Positions 34,671-42,883 of a DNA stretch of 64,000 nucleotides are shown here, in pieces. Position 1 is the first letter of the stretch. Each line of letters starts with the position of its first letter. Both the position numbers and the translations under genes were made by a program. Under the pieces are notes generated by a model, which was not told the DNA's origin, searched no databases, and was given only the letters and a program-made list of their open reading frames with translations. Source of the DNA: an uncultured Lactobacillus sp. (GTDB lineage: Bacteria > Bacillota > Bacilli > Lactobacillales > Lactobacillaceae); contig CAJUNC010000005.1 in the NCBI GenBank assembly GCA_910587695.1, positions 1 through 64,000 on the forward strand. The letters are read 5' to 3'.

Positions 34671-35765
34671 ATGTTTGAAGAAGTCAAATTATTGCTAGCA
34701 TGGAAAGATAAATTGGTCACAGGGCCGTGGGGTGAGTGGTGCTATCGTCCAGGAAATCTACCATATGTCAAATATTCTCAAACTGTTGAGGACTTTATCA
34801 GAGAAGTCGAATTATTCGTGTACGACCAACCCCAGCTCAATTTAGAGAATTATCAATTGATCTTATCCCAAGCACAGGTAGATGTTGAAACTGTAACGGA
34901 TCTGGCTAATTTATCTCCGCAAGTGTTATTGGCAGTTTTAGTGCGGATCATTAAGCGTGAGGAGTTTAGTGAGGGCTATATTTTGCGCTTTTTACAAAAT
35001 CAGCTGATCGTTGATATTTTAGTCGAACTAGAGCAAAAATTTAGCTCAACGACTGAGAAAAAATATATGTTTTGTCAGGTCGAATTTATACCTGATGCAC
35101 CACTCTATACGTATCTATGCGACGATGAGACCATTAAAGAAGGTGATGAGGTCGTTGTTCCAGTGGGGCCAAATGAAGAGATGCACATCGTTAAAGTCAA
35201 GAAGATCATCTATGCAACAGCGGCTAATGCACCTTATCCATTCGAGCAGTGTAAAAAGATCATTGATAAGTTGGAGACAAGAATCGATCTGGCATCAGTC
35301 GAGAAGGATATCTTTACGGTGACTTCACAGAGTGTTGATGCATTAGATACTCTGATCGGCACGTTTAGACTTAAAAAAGACGGTAGACCTTTAGCGATCG
35401 AATGTCTAGAAGCGTGTTTTTCAAAAACGCATGAAAGTCAACGGGGAACTTTGATCTTTAAAGCAACATGCCCAGATGTATATTTAACTGATCCGGAGGT
35501 GTACCTTTGTTTAGACAATACTCCTAAAGTTCAAATACTAGAAAAGATCACGCAAAGCTTAGGTGGGATCGGTAATGAGTGGCAAAAGATCGAGTTGCGA
35601 AGTGTCAATGACCTTGAGATGCAGTTAGAAGAAGCGACTGATCTTGCTAAGGTCGAGTTAAAGTTCGGGGCTAACCATGACGTTTCTGCTATCTGGGTCG
35701 ACTACTTTATCACGGCTGATGGTATCATTGTTTACTTTAGTGAGTGGGAGAAAAACAATGAATGA
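34671..35765 (+). CDS. DUF6508-like N-terminus fused to an unrecognised three-part protein
   Basis: A 364-residue soluble protein. Residues 1-115 (GNLPYVKYSQTVEDFIREVE) look like DUF6508. Residues 125-195 form a small beta-rich unit (YLCDDETIKEGDEVVVPVGP, then VKVKKIIYATAANAPYPFEQ) of the type found alone in other Firmicute hypothetical proteins. The last 150 residues (IGTFRLKKDGRPLAIECLEA; WVDYFITADGIIVYFSEWE) are unassigned. No membrane segment or catalytic motif is evident. RBS GAGAGGTGAG. No function can be proposed. Confidence 0.7.
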   Translation: MFEEVKLLLAWKDKLVTGPWGEWCYRPGNLPYVKYSQTVEDFIREVELFVYDQPQLNLENYQLILSQAQVDVETVTDLANLSPQVLLAVLVRIIKREEFSEGYILRFLQNQLIVDILVELEQKFSSTTEKKYMFCQVEFIPDAPLYTYLCDDETIKEGDEVVVPVGPNEEMHIVKVKKIIYATAANAPYPFEQCKKIIDKLETRIDLASVEKDIFTVTSQSVDALDTLIGTFRLKKDGRPLAIECLEACFSKTHESQRGTLIFKATCPDVYLTDPEVYLCLDNTPKVQILEKITQSLGGIGNEWQKIELRSVNDLEMQLEEATDLAKVELKFGANHDVSAIWVDYFITADGIIVYFSEWEKNNE

Positions 35766-35965
35766 ACAAGGATCGATCCAATACGGACGATCTAATAAAG
35801 TGCATCTACGCTTTTGAACAAGAGACTGAGGTGAGATCAGTTCTTCAATTATTTTAAAGTAAAAAGCTAAATATATTTTCTACTAGGGTTTTGAATACGG
35901 TATAATTAGACTGAGAGTTTAAGAGGATCAAATTATTATAATTAGTGGAAAGCGAGGACTACACA

Positions 35966-36571
35966 GTGAAACTCATTGGAATCGTTGGTACGAACTCAGC
36001 CAAGTCGACTAATCGTAAATTATTACAATATATGCAAAGTCATTTGGCAGACAAAGCGAAGATCGAATTGGTCGAAGTAAAAGATATCCCTGTTTTCAAC
36101 AAGCCGGCTGATAAGAAAGTCCCGGAAAAGGTGACTGAGATCGCAGCTAAGATCGAGGCAGCAGAAGGAGTGATCATTGCTACACCAGAATATGATCATT
36201 CGATCCCGGCAGCTTTGATGAATGCTTTAGCTTGGCTTTCGTATGGGATCTCACCTTTATTGAATAAACCAGTTATGATCACGGGGGCTTCATATGGTAA
36301 ATTGGGTTCTTCTCGTGCACAAGCTCAATTGCGTCAAATTTTAGATGCCCCTGAATTAAAGGCCAGTGTAATGCCTGGTTCAGAATTTCTTTTGGCGCAT
36401 TCGTTACAGGCTTTTGATGAAGCTGGGGATTTGATCGATCTAGAGACCGTTCAAAAATTAGACGCACTTTTTGATGATTTCCGCGTTTTCGTCAAAATTA
36501 CAGCTAAACTTTCAAATGCACATGAGTTATTGCATCAGGAAGCTGAAAATTTTGACTGGGAAAATCTTTAA
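35966..36571 (+). CDS. NADPH-dependent FMN reductase
   Basis: A 201-residue flavodoxin-fold reductase. The FMN phosphate loop is GIVGTNSAKSTNRKLL at the N-terminus, with the ATPEYDHSIPAALMNALAWLS motif near residue 73. It reduces FMN or quinones with NADPH. The start is GTG 35966, with GAGGA 8 nt upstream and an alignable N-terminus (MKLIGIVG). A longer GTG frame at 35945 lies upstream of that box. TATAAT at 35901-35906 is a candidate -10. A related longer protein follows 24 nt later, forming a pair. Confidence 0.88.
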   Translation: MKLIGIVGTNSAKSTNRKLLQYMQSHLADKAKIELVEVKDIPVFNKPADKKVPEKVTEIAAKIEAAEGVIIATPEYDHSIPAALMNALAWLSYGISPLLNKPVMITGASYGKLGSSRAQAQLRQILDAPELKASVMPGSEFLLAHSLQAFDEAGDLIDLETVQKLDALFDDFRVFVKITAKLSNAHELLHQEAENFDWENL

Positions 36572-36595
36572 TTTGCAAGGAAGGGGTATTTAACA

Positions 36596-37813
36596 ATGAA
36601 ATTTGTTGGCATCGTTGGCTCTAGTGCAGAACGATCATATAATCGTTTATTGTTGGAATATATTAGAAAACAATTTAAATTGAAATTTGAACTTGAGATC
36701 TTGGAGATCGATGAGGTTCCAATGTTCAATCAAGATGATAATTGGGCAGATAGCTTCCAATTACGCCTTTTGAATAATAAGATCACACGTGCAGATGGGG
36801 TCATCATCGCTACACCAGAACATAATCATACGATCACTGCAGCGTTAAAGAGCGTTTTAGAATGGTTGTCTTATCAAGTTCATCCGTTTGAAAGTAAACC
36901 TGTGATGATCGTTGGGGCTTCTTATTATGATCAAGGGACTTCTCGCGCCCAAGCCCATTTGCGTGAGATCTTAGACGCCCCAGGGGTCAATGCGTATACA
37001 TTACCCGGAAATGAATTTTTGTTAGAAAAAGCCAAAGAAGCATTTGATGATGAAGGAAATATCATTAGTCAAGATACGGTCAATTTCTTAGAGACGTGTT
37101 TAGATAATTTTATCAAATATGTTGAAGTGGTAAGTTCATTGAAGAAGCCAAAACCGATCGCACCCGAAGATCTAGATGCTGATCATCCGATCAAAACAAC
37201 AGTAACTGAAGTTGATCCCGATGATCCAGAATGGGTCGAAAAAGTAGCTGAGATCACAGGTGCGGTTTCAGGTGATACTTATGTTAAGCTTGATCATGGG
37301 ATATTAACGGTCGATCAGATCAATATGTTCTTGAAGTCGATGCCGTTTGAATTGACTTATGCAGACGATAACAATCAGTTCTTATACTACAATAATGCAC
37401 ATCAAGATCCAGAGACCATGTTTGCTAAACGGGTACCAGCTCAATCTGGCAGTCGGTTATCAACAGTGCATAATTCATTGCCACCGGCACGGATGAAAAA
37501 TGTTGAATGGGTCGTTGGGACTTTGCGCAATGGAAATCAGGAGTTTGTGCGCACGATCGTTCCTGGGGCACCAGCGAGTGTGGTCAATACCCACCATTAT
37601 CAGGCGATGTATTATCCAGATGGTTCCTATGCCGGGATCAATGAACTAGTCTTTAATTTCAAACCATGGCTAGATTGGTATTTGAAAGAAACAGGGCAAC
37701 GTTTGGTCGGTAAAAAGATGGGAGCCATGATGCCTGACGCCAGCACAGGTGCTTCTGAAACTCCAAGTGCTGAGATGACACCTGATGCTAATACAGGCGC
37801 ATCAGAACATTAA
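36596..37813 (+). CDS. FMN reductase fused to a PAS-like domain, with C-terminal repeats
   Basis: A 405-residue protein. Residues 1-185 repeat the flavodoxin-type reductase of the upstream gene (FVGIVGSSAERSYNRLLLEY; ATPEHNHTITAALKSVLEWL). A hinge rich in Asp and Pro follows, then residues 215-365 form a DUF438/PAS-like sensor (MPFELTYADDNNQFLYYNN; PPARMKNVEWVVGTLRNG). The C-terminus has two near-identical acidic repeats, PDASTGASE and PDANTGASE. The fusion suggests a flavin-dependent enzyme with a redox or ligand sensor. RBS AAGGAAGGGG. Probably co-transcribed with the previous gene. Confidence 0.82.
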   Translation: MKFVGIVGSSAERSYNRLLLEYIRKQFKLKFELEILEIDEVPMFNQDDNWADSFQLRLLNNKITRADGVIIATPEHNHTITAALKSVLEWLSYQVHPFESKPVMIVGASYYDQGTSRAQAHLREILDAPGVNAYTLPGNEFLLEKAKEAFDDEGNIISQDTVNFLETCLDNFIKYVEVVSSLKKPKPIAPEDLDADHPIKTTVTEVDPDDPEWVEKVAEITGAVSGDTYVKLDHGILTVDQINMFLKSMPFELTYADDNNQFLYYNNAHQDPETMFAKRVPAQSGSRLSTVHNSLPPARMKNVEWVVGTLRNGNQEFVRTIVPGAPASVVNTHHYQAMYYPDGSYAGINELVFNFKPWLDWYLKETGQRLVGKKMGAMMPDASTGASETPSAEMTPDANTGASEH

Positions 37814-37827
37814 AATAAATAGTGATC

Positions 37828-37868
37828 AAGGCTAAAAGTAAAGAAATGGGTCCTTTTAGCCTTTTTTT
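37828..37868 (+). terminator. Terminator of the FMN-reductase pair
   Basis: AAGGCTAAAAG and CTTTTAGCCTT are perfectly complementary, followed by T residues. Confidence 0.88.
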
Positions 37869-37978
37869 ATATAAATTACAGTATAACGACCTACTGAGTT
37901 AAGTCTATCGAAGTTGGTCCTAAATGATATGGAAATACTATGTTGACGATGGTAAATAAAATCAAGGAGAGAAGCTGT

Positions 37979-38506
37979 ATGGTATTTTATGCTTTGATTG
38001 TTTTGATAATTTTTTCTGGATCTTTAGCAGGTTTAGGAAAACAGAAATCGCTTAAAATAGTAAAGGCGTTTGTCTTTGTCGGCTTAGAAGCATTTTTAGG
38101 CTGTATTTTGTTTGAATTGTTGTTATTGATATTTTTTATAACACCACTGGGTCAAGTGCTAAATTATGGAATAGAAGGGTTATTTTCAGTGATCTTGATC
38201 ATAGCCATCTTAAATGGGATCGTATTATATTGGCTGAATCATTTTTTGAATGTTAAGTTTAAGATATCTACTCAAGTGCAGGTGTTAAGTGAATATATCA
38301 TCCAATGGGGGCTGATATATGTGACGATCTATCAAGTTATGTTCGATAATTTTTTAAGTATTCTAAAAAATGAGAATTTCAAAGCTAGTGATATCAGTAG
38401 TTTAAATCTGACTGATCCAAGTGATCTGATCATTTTGGTCTTACCATCATTGATCTCTGTTTGGATCGCATTGGTCCTATCACGTTTAAAAAAAGATACG
38501 TTATAA
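37979..38506 (+). CDS. Hypothetical four- to five-helix membrane protein
   Basis: A 175-residue protein with hydrophobic segments at about 3-20, 33-60, 68-90, 105-125 and 150-170. The ATG at 37979 has AAGGAGAG 8 nt upstream; an earlier in-frame ATG at 37940 lacks an RBS. No family is recognised. It lies between two small or hypothetical genes and may be accessory. Confidence 0.65.
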   Translation: MVFYALIVLIIFSGSLAGLGKQKSLKIVKAFVFVGLEAFLGCILFELLLLIFFITPLGQVLNYGIEGLFSVILIIAILNGIVLYWLNHFLNVKFKISTQVQVLSEYIIQWGLIYVTIYQVMFDNFLSILKNENFKASDISSLNLTDPSDLIILVLPSLISVWIALVLSRLKKDTL

Positions 38507-38688
38507 AAAATGAGAGTATAGCATTTATCCAACGATCAGATATAGTTGCTCTTGAAATGACGGAAGTGTATCTAAGTTTAGGGGGAAGCTGTTGTCGAAA
38601 CGATCTGTTGTGCAAAAGACAAAAAAGTTGTGTTTACCTAACACATCCTGTATATTTTTAAGTAAAGAAGGAAAAGGAGGTGCTAGGG

Positions 38689-38955
38689 ATGGACATGTTA
38701 TTTATCGTTTTACACGTGCTCTTTGGCTTGGGATCATTTGCAGGCTCATTGATGTTAGCTGTTGGCTTCAAAGATAAATTCAATGAACTCAACACATTGC
38801 AAAAATCAGGTATCTTATTGACGATCATCAGTTTATTTGCGACGATCGCAGTTACGATGGTTTCTAAGGGCAACATGATCGCTGCAATTATTTTTATCGC
38901 ATTAGGTGTCGTAGCTTGCGGTTACTTGGCATTTGCTAAGACAAAAGAGGCGTAA
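38689..38955 (+). CDS. Small hypothetical membrane protein
   Basis: An 88-residue protein with three hydrophobic helices (about 4-24, 43-60, 66-82) joined by short charged loops (FKDKFNELNTLQKSG). A perfect AAGGAGG box 8 nt before the ATG makes it a convincing gene. An overlapping GTG at 38680 lies on the RBS itself. Function unknown. It ends at a clear terminator. Confidence 0.75.
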   Translation: MDMLFIVLHVLFGLGSFAGSLMLAVGFKDKFNELNTLQKSGILLTIISLFATIAVTMVSKGNMIAAIIFIALGVVACGYLAFAKTKEA

Positions 38956-38978
38956 TCGTAATTGAATAACTAACTTTG

Positions 38979-39014
38979 CCCTCTTGGCTCGATCGGTCAG
39001 CAAGAGGGTTTTTG
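38979..39014 (+). terminator. Terminator after the small membrane protein
   Basis: CCCTCTTG and CAAGAGGG pair around a 14-nt loop, followed by TTTTT. Confidence 0.85.
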
Positions 39015-39653
39015 TTGATCCAAAAACTTGTCAAACGAGATAAACTGTGTATAATAATAGTACTAAAGTTCTTTGAAAACAAGATCATATCGAACTTAGT
39101 GCAGAGAAGTTGAACGCTTTGCTAAGATATCTCGGAGGATAAGACCTCGTAGTTTGCTAGTTGGGATACTGGCTAGTGACTATCAAAGTGGTGGTGACAT
39201 CATGGCGTTTTGTAAAAGCAAAAGAGGCTAAGAGATATGCAAATGTAGCCCAGAATTAACGTACTGAACTTTTCCACATGATAATAGACGCTCAGTGAGA
39301 AGAAGCCAATATTGCTGTTATTCAGGGATGGATACAGTTTACATTGGTAATATCCAAATAAGTGTGTTGCTGTGAATGTTAGAAATAACAGTATAAGAAA
39401 AGAAGCAGGTACATCGCTCAAGACGGCAGATCATACAAATATATGAAAATGCTGAATGTTCGGGTCGGTGTTGGAAGTTGAGATACTTGCCATGGTCTAG
39501 TAATGCATAAGAAAGTAGTGAGTCGCTCTTACTGCTCAGCTCTTATGAACTATTGACGGAATAAATTCGCAAGCTACAGGCGTAGAGAGAAATACTCCGA
39601 TATGATCTTGTTTTGAGAGAACTTTAGCTAAAAGAGTGTGGGGCAATGAATAA

Positions 39654-39701
39654 CAAGGGACCTAGCATGATGCATGTTTTTGCATCGTGCTAGGTCCCTT
39701 G
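39654..39701. repeat. Long hairpin repeat, copy A
   Basis: CAAGGGACCTAGCATGATGC pairs with GCATCGTGCTAGGTCCCTTG; with the flanking A-T pair the stem is 21 bp with one T-G wobble and a 6-nt loop (TGTTTT). Copy B at 46819-46864 shares the outer GGGAC/GTCCCTT and the inner ATGATGCA/TGCATCG while the middle of the arms differs. This is a dispersed palindromic element, possibly a bidirectional terminator or a REP-like unit. Confidence 0.85.
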
Positions 39702-39752
39702 CTTGATAGCAGTAGCTATTGAAGGATAATAAGACTCATGCTGTTGTAGTTT

Positions 39753-40139
39753 TTATTCGCCAACTTTACGTTTATCCCAAAAACTAGTAACAGTTTGTTT
39801 GTCTTCTAGCGTGTAATTGATGATCGCACGCAGTAAGTCGTATGGGATGTTTTTGCCAAATTGGAGCTGGAAAGTTTTTTTGCCGTGTTTTAGCTTTAGG
39901 TCTTTGATCTGTGGCAAAAAGTGTTCAAAAGTACGTATTTCAGGTGCCACAGTAAAATGCTTGGTGGCAACACTAAAACCAATGATAAAAGTTCCATGCT
40001 GGGTGAACATTGGCTGATTCCATTTGTATTCTGGCTTTAATTCTGGAAAGTCAGTCGTTAGCCAGTTGATAAAATCGCCAAAGATCAAGCGGTTATCTGG
40101 ATCATCGATACGCTTTATATATTCAAGGATCTGCTCCAT
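39753..40139 (-). CDS. DUF1801 (YdhG/iron-chaperone-like) family protein
   Basis: A 128-residue protein with the DUF1801 signature: EYKWNQPMFTQHGTFIIGFS, then the K-H-F segment VATKHFTVAPE and IPYDLLRAIINYTLED. Related to the frataxin-like YdhG fold; some members are proposed iron chaperones, but function is generally unknown. On the minus strand with GTGAGGA upstream of the ATG at 40139. It is the first minus-strand gene of the window. Confidence 0.85.
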   Translation of the reverse strand: MEQILEYIKRIDDPDNRLIFGDFINWLTTDFPELKPEYKWNQPMFTQHGTFIIGFSVATKHFTVAPEIRTFEHFLPQIKDLKLKHGKKTFQLQFGKNIPYDLLRAIINYTLEDKQTVTSFWDKRKVGE

Positions 40140-40206
40140 CGTTAAGTCCTCACTTTTTTCTTGTGTGCAATTATTGTATCATGGTACGGAAGGGAATGGG
40201 TAGTTT

Positions 40207-40632
40207 ATGATCAGAAAATTTAGAACAGATGATTTAGAACAAGTGATGGAGCTTTGGCTGGTCACAAATATATCAGCTCATGATTTTATTCCAGCCAAAT
40301 ATTGGCAAGCCAACTATACATTAGTTAAAGCAATGTTGCCCCAAGCTGATATCTGGGTCTATGAAGAGAGAAATGAGCTTCTAGGCTTTATCGGGCTTCA
40401 AGCTGATAACATCGCTGGGATCTTTGTAGCTAACAAGGCACAAGGTAAGGGGATAGGAAGCCAGTTGCTAGCTAAAGCCAAACAAGAAAGAAAGCAGTTG
40501 AGTCTAGCTGTCTATGCTAAAAATGAGCGTGCGCTAAATTTTTATCGATGCGCTGATTTTGCCGTGGTGAACGAACAGCTAGATGAGGCGACCGGTCAAG
40601 CAGAGTATCAGATGGAATGGAAAGCGAGATAA
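40207..40632 (+). CDS. GNAT family N-acetyltransferase (YiaC-like)
   Basis: A 141-residue acetyltransferase. The acetyl-CoA pyrophosphate loop is VANKAQGKGIGSQLLAKAK near residues 78-96, preceded by the beta-4 strand GIF and followed by YAKNERALNFYRCADF. Probably acetylates a small molecule or a lysine side chain. The ATP-grasp gene begins 3 nt after its stop, suggesting a common pathway. Start ATG with GGAAGGGAATGGG upstream. Confidence 0.88.
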   Translation: MIRKFRTDDLEQVMELWLVTNISAHDFIPAKYWQANYTLVKAMLPQADIWVYEERNELLGFIGLQADNIAGIFVANKAQGKGIGSQLLAKAKQERKQLSLAVYAKNERALNFYRCADFAVVNEQLDEATGQAEYQMEWKAR

Positions 40633-40635
40633 AAA

Positions 40636-41406
40636 ATGAAAGTTTATGTTCAATTGGGGAGAAATAAATTACCATATAGGGTAAATGCGTATCAAGCACT
40701 TAAGGGATTTGAGCAGTTAGGTTTTGAGATCGAATTATTCTCGAAGCTAAGTGAACTTGATCCAACTCAAATTGAGCAACAAGATATTTTTGTCGGAGGA
40801 ATAGGTACGATCCGCCAAAGATTACACCAGTTAGGAATCGCATATCAGGAAATAAATTATCCTAAGATCGTTCAAGAATATTTAGGTCGAAAAATTTGGT
40901 ACTCACATATCGATTACGTTAATACTCATCCTGAAATGTGGCAGGTATTTGTTAAGCCGGTTGAAGGGAAAAAATTCACGGGCAAAGTTATTCGTACACC
41001 AAAAGATTTGATCGGCCTAGGATCATCGTTTGAAAATGCTGCGGTTATTTGTAGTGAAGTGGTCGATATCGTAGCTGAATGGCGAGTATATGTGCGCTAC
41101 GGTGAAATCCTAGGAGTCAAACAATATTATGGTGATTGGGAACAGCATCTTGATCCCGAGATTGTTAAAAATTGTATTGCAACGTATGAAGTTGAGGCAC
41201 CAGCTGGCTATGGGATTGATTTCGGAGTCACTAAAGCAGATAAGACTATCTTGATCGAGATCAATGAAGGGTACTCCTTAGCAGCATATGGGCTCTCTGA
41301 TTTGAGCTATGCCAAGCTACTAGCTGCACGTTGGGCTGAGATGACAGGAACGGTCGATGAATGTAATTTTTTAAAAAGAGTTGCGCAAAACTCTTTTTTG
41401 ATTTAA
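40636..41406 (+). CDS. ATP-grasp domain protein (DUF4343-like)
   Basis: A 256-residue ATP-grasp ligase-like protein. The core motifs VFVKPVEGKKFTGKVI (ATP-binding Lys), EWRVYVRYGEILGVKQYYGD and the metal-binding ILIEINEGYSLAAYGL are present, with the E and N of EINEGYS kept. This resembles ATP-grasp enzymes that add amino acids or modify peptides. It starts 3 nt after the GNAT gene. The transcription terminator is embedded in its last 12 codons. Substrate unknown. Confidence 0.8.
   Translation: MKVYVQLGRNKLPYRVNAYQALKGFEQLGFEIELFSKLSELDPTQIEQQDIFVGGIGTIRQRLHQLGIAYQEINYPKIVQEYLGRKIWYSHIDYVNTHPEMWQVFVKPVEGKKFTGKVIRTPKDLIGLGSSFENAAVICSEVVDIVAEWRVYVRYGEILGVKQYYGDWEQHLDPEIVKNCIATYEVEAPAGYGIDFGVTKADKTILIEINEGYSLAAYGLSDLSYAKLLAARWAEMTGTVDECNFLKRVAQNSFLI
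41373..41399 (+). terminator. Terminator inside the 3' end of the ATP-grasp gene
   Basis: AAAAAGAGTT and AACTCTTTTT pair around GCGCA, with the T run just before the stop codon, so the final codons double as the terminator. Confidence 0.75.
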
Positions 41407-41413
41407 AATGTAT

Positions 41414-41428
41414 TTGTATCAGATACAA
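41414..41428. promoter_or_regulatory. Palindromic operator of the Rrf2 operon
   Basis: TTGTATC-A-GATACAA is a perfect 7+1+7 inverted repeat, 21 nt before the Rrf2 start. It overlaps the candidate -10 box TACAAT (41424-41429). It is the probable autoregulatory site of the Rrf2 protein. Confidence 0.7.
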
Positions 41429-41449
41429 TAACGATTTAAGAGGGATAAA

Positions 41450-41893
41450 ATGCAAGACACTAAATTTGCAGTCGCATTACATATTTTGGTAATGCTATCA
41501 GAAAGTGAACGTCAATTGAACTCAGAATCTTTAGCTGAAAGCGTCGGAAGCAATGCAAGCTATATTAGAAAAATAATGGCGCTTCTAAAAGATAAGGGAT
41601 ACATTGTCAGTCATCGTGGGAAGTCAGGAACGACCTTAAAAATAGCTCCACGAGACTTAAACCTTTGGATGATATATAAAGCAGTTCAAACTCAAGAAAA
41701 TAGTTTGTTTGCGATCCATCAGCATGCTAACCAAGCATGTCCTGTCGGTAAAAATATCGAACAGGCGATCACGCCATATTTTACCGAAGCAGAAGAAACA
41801 TTGAAGGCGTCATTGAGCCAAACGACATTACAAGATATTATTGATGAGTTGTACCGAATAGGAGGAAAAAATGAAAGCTGCCGTTTTGACTAA
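41450..41893 (+). CDS. Rrf2 family transcriptional regulator (YwnA-like)
   Basis: A 147-residue winged-helix regulator: FAVALHILVMLSE at the N-terminus, LAESVGSNASYIRKIMALLK as the helix-turn-helix and GYIVSHRGKSGTTLKI as wing. Only one Cys is in the usual cluster region (NQACPVG), so it is not an obvious Fe-S protein and may instead sense oxidants or electrophiles by Cys. A perfect operator lies in its promoter. It overlaps the next gene by 23 nt, so the oxidoreductase is its likely target. Confidence 0.9.
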   Translation: MQDTKFAVALHILVMLSESERQLNSESLAESVGSNASYIRKIMALLKDKGYIVSHRGKSGTTLKIAPRDLNLWMIYKAVQTQENSLFAIHQHANQACPVGKNIEQAITPYFTEAEETLKASLSQTTLQDIIDELYRIGGKNESCRFD

Positions 41894-42869
41894 ATATGAT
41901 AAGAAATCACCAACGATCGAAATTAAAGAGTTAGATCTTCCCACCTTAGCTGCCGATGAGATCTTAGTAGATGTCAGTGTTGCTGGAGTCAATCCACTTG
42001 ACAATTTGATCGCATACGGTGAGCTTAAGCTAGTCACACCATACGAATTACCACAAGTTATGGGAAATGAATTTGTGGGGGGCGTCAAACAAGTCGGTCA
42101 AAATGTAAAAGCATTTAAAGTCGGTGATCGAGTTTTTGGCAGAATGCCACTTGCGAAGATCGGGGCCTTTGCTACTCACTTGACGATCGAGCAAAGTGCG
42201 GTCGCTAAAGTTCCCGAGTATTTGACCGATGAGCAAGCTGCTACAGTACCTTTGACTGCATTGACTGCGATGCAAGCTTTCGAATTATTAGATGCAAAAC
42301 CGGGGCAAACGCTCTTTATTTCAGGGGGAACTGGGAGTTTTGGGATGATGGCGATCCCACTTGCAGTTGCTAGAGGATTAAAAGTGATCACCAGTGGAAG
42401 TTCTAAGATGAAAGAACAAGTTGAAGCTTTAGGTGTAACACGCTTTATTGACTACCGAACTGAAGATTATGCAACCACTCTGCATGATATCGATCTAGTT
42501 ATCGATACACTTGGTGGTAAGGAACTCGAAAAACAATTAAAGATCTTGAAAAAGGGTGGATCGTTAGTTTCTTTACGCGGAACGCCCAATAAAGAATTTG
42601 CTAAACAAATGGGATTTGGTTTCTTTAAACAACTATTGTTTGGCTTAGTTGGAGCTAAGATCGATCGTTTGGCTAAAAAAGAAGATAAGAACTATTACTT
42701 TATATTTGTTAAAGAAAATGGTCCACAATTAGCAGAAGCAGCAGAGATCCTGGCCAAAATGAAAATTGAGCCTACTGTTGGACCTGTTTATCCATTGGAG
42801 CAGACTTCAGCTGCACTAGCTCAAGTTGCAAAGGGTGGTAACGCAGGCAAAGTTCTGATCAAAAACTGA
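41871..42869 (+). CDS. NADP-dependent zinc-free MDR oxidoreductase (quinone oxidoreductase type)
   Basis: A 332-residue enzyme of the medium-chain family without zinc ligands: NPLDNLIAYGE, VMGNEFVGGV, VPLTALTAMQAFELL and the cofactor motif LFISGGTGSFGMMAIPLA. Probably reduces quinones or enones using NADPH. The ATG at 41871 follows GGAGGAAAA, which lies inside the Rrf2 gene, so the two genes overlap by 23 nt. A hydrolase follows 15 nt later in the same operon. Confidence 0.9.
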   Translation: MKAAVLTKYDKKSPTIEIKELDLPTLAADEILVDVSVAGVNPLDNLIAYGELKLVTPYELPQVMGNEFVGGVKQVGQNVKAFKVGDRVFGRMPLAKIGAFATHLTIEQSAVAKVPEYLTDEQAATVPLTALTAMQAFELLDAKPGQTLFISGGTGSFGMMAIPLAVARGLKVITSGSSKMKEQVEALGVTRFIDYRTEDYATTLHDIDLVIDTLGGKELEKQLKILKKGGSLVSLRGTPNKEFAKQMGFGFFKQLLFGLVGAKIDRLAKKEDKNYYFIFVKENGPQLAEAAEILAKMKIEPTVGPVYPLEQTSAALAQVAKGGNAGKVLIKN

Positions 42870-42883
42870 TCTGGGAGAGTATT

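Larger units (their letters stand above)
38956..39752 (+). other. Decayed region without intact genes
   Basis: After the terminator at 38979-39014 there are about 640 bp with stops in every frame. A short frame near 39104-39228 (EVERFAKISRRIRPRSLLVG...) is reminiscent of a transposase N-terminus but too short to name. TATAAT near 39050 and a GGAGGATAAG box suggest a former gene start. The GATC enrichment seen in coding DNA is absent here. The region ends with the hairpin repeat at 39654-39701. Confidence 0.5.

Noticed and set aside
39200..39421. Minus-strand 73-codon frame in the decayed region
   Set aside because: No RBS, no recognisable family and a hydrophobic translation typical of chance frames in AT-rich DNA.
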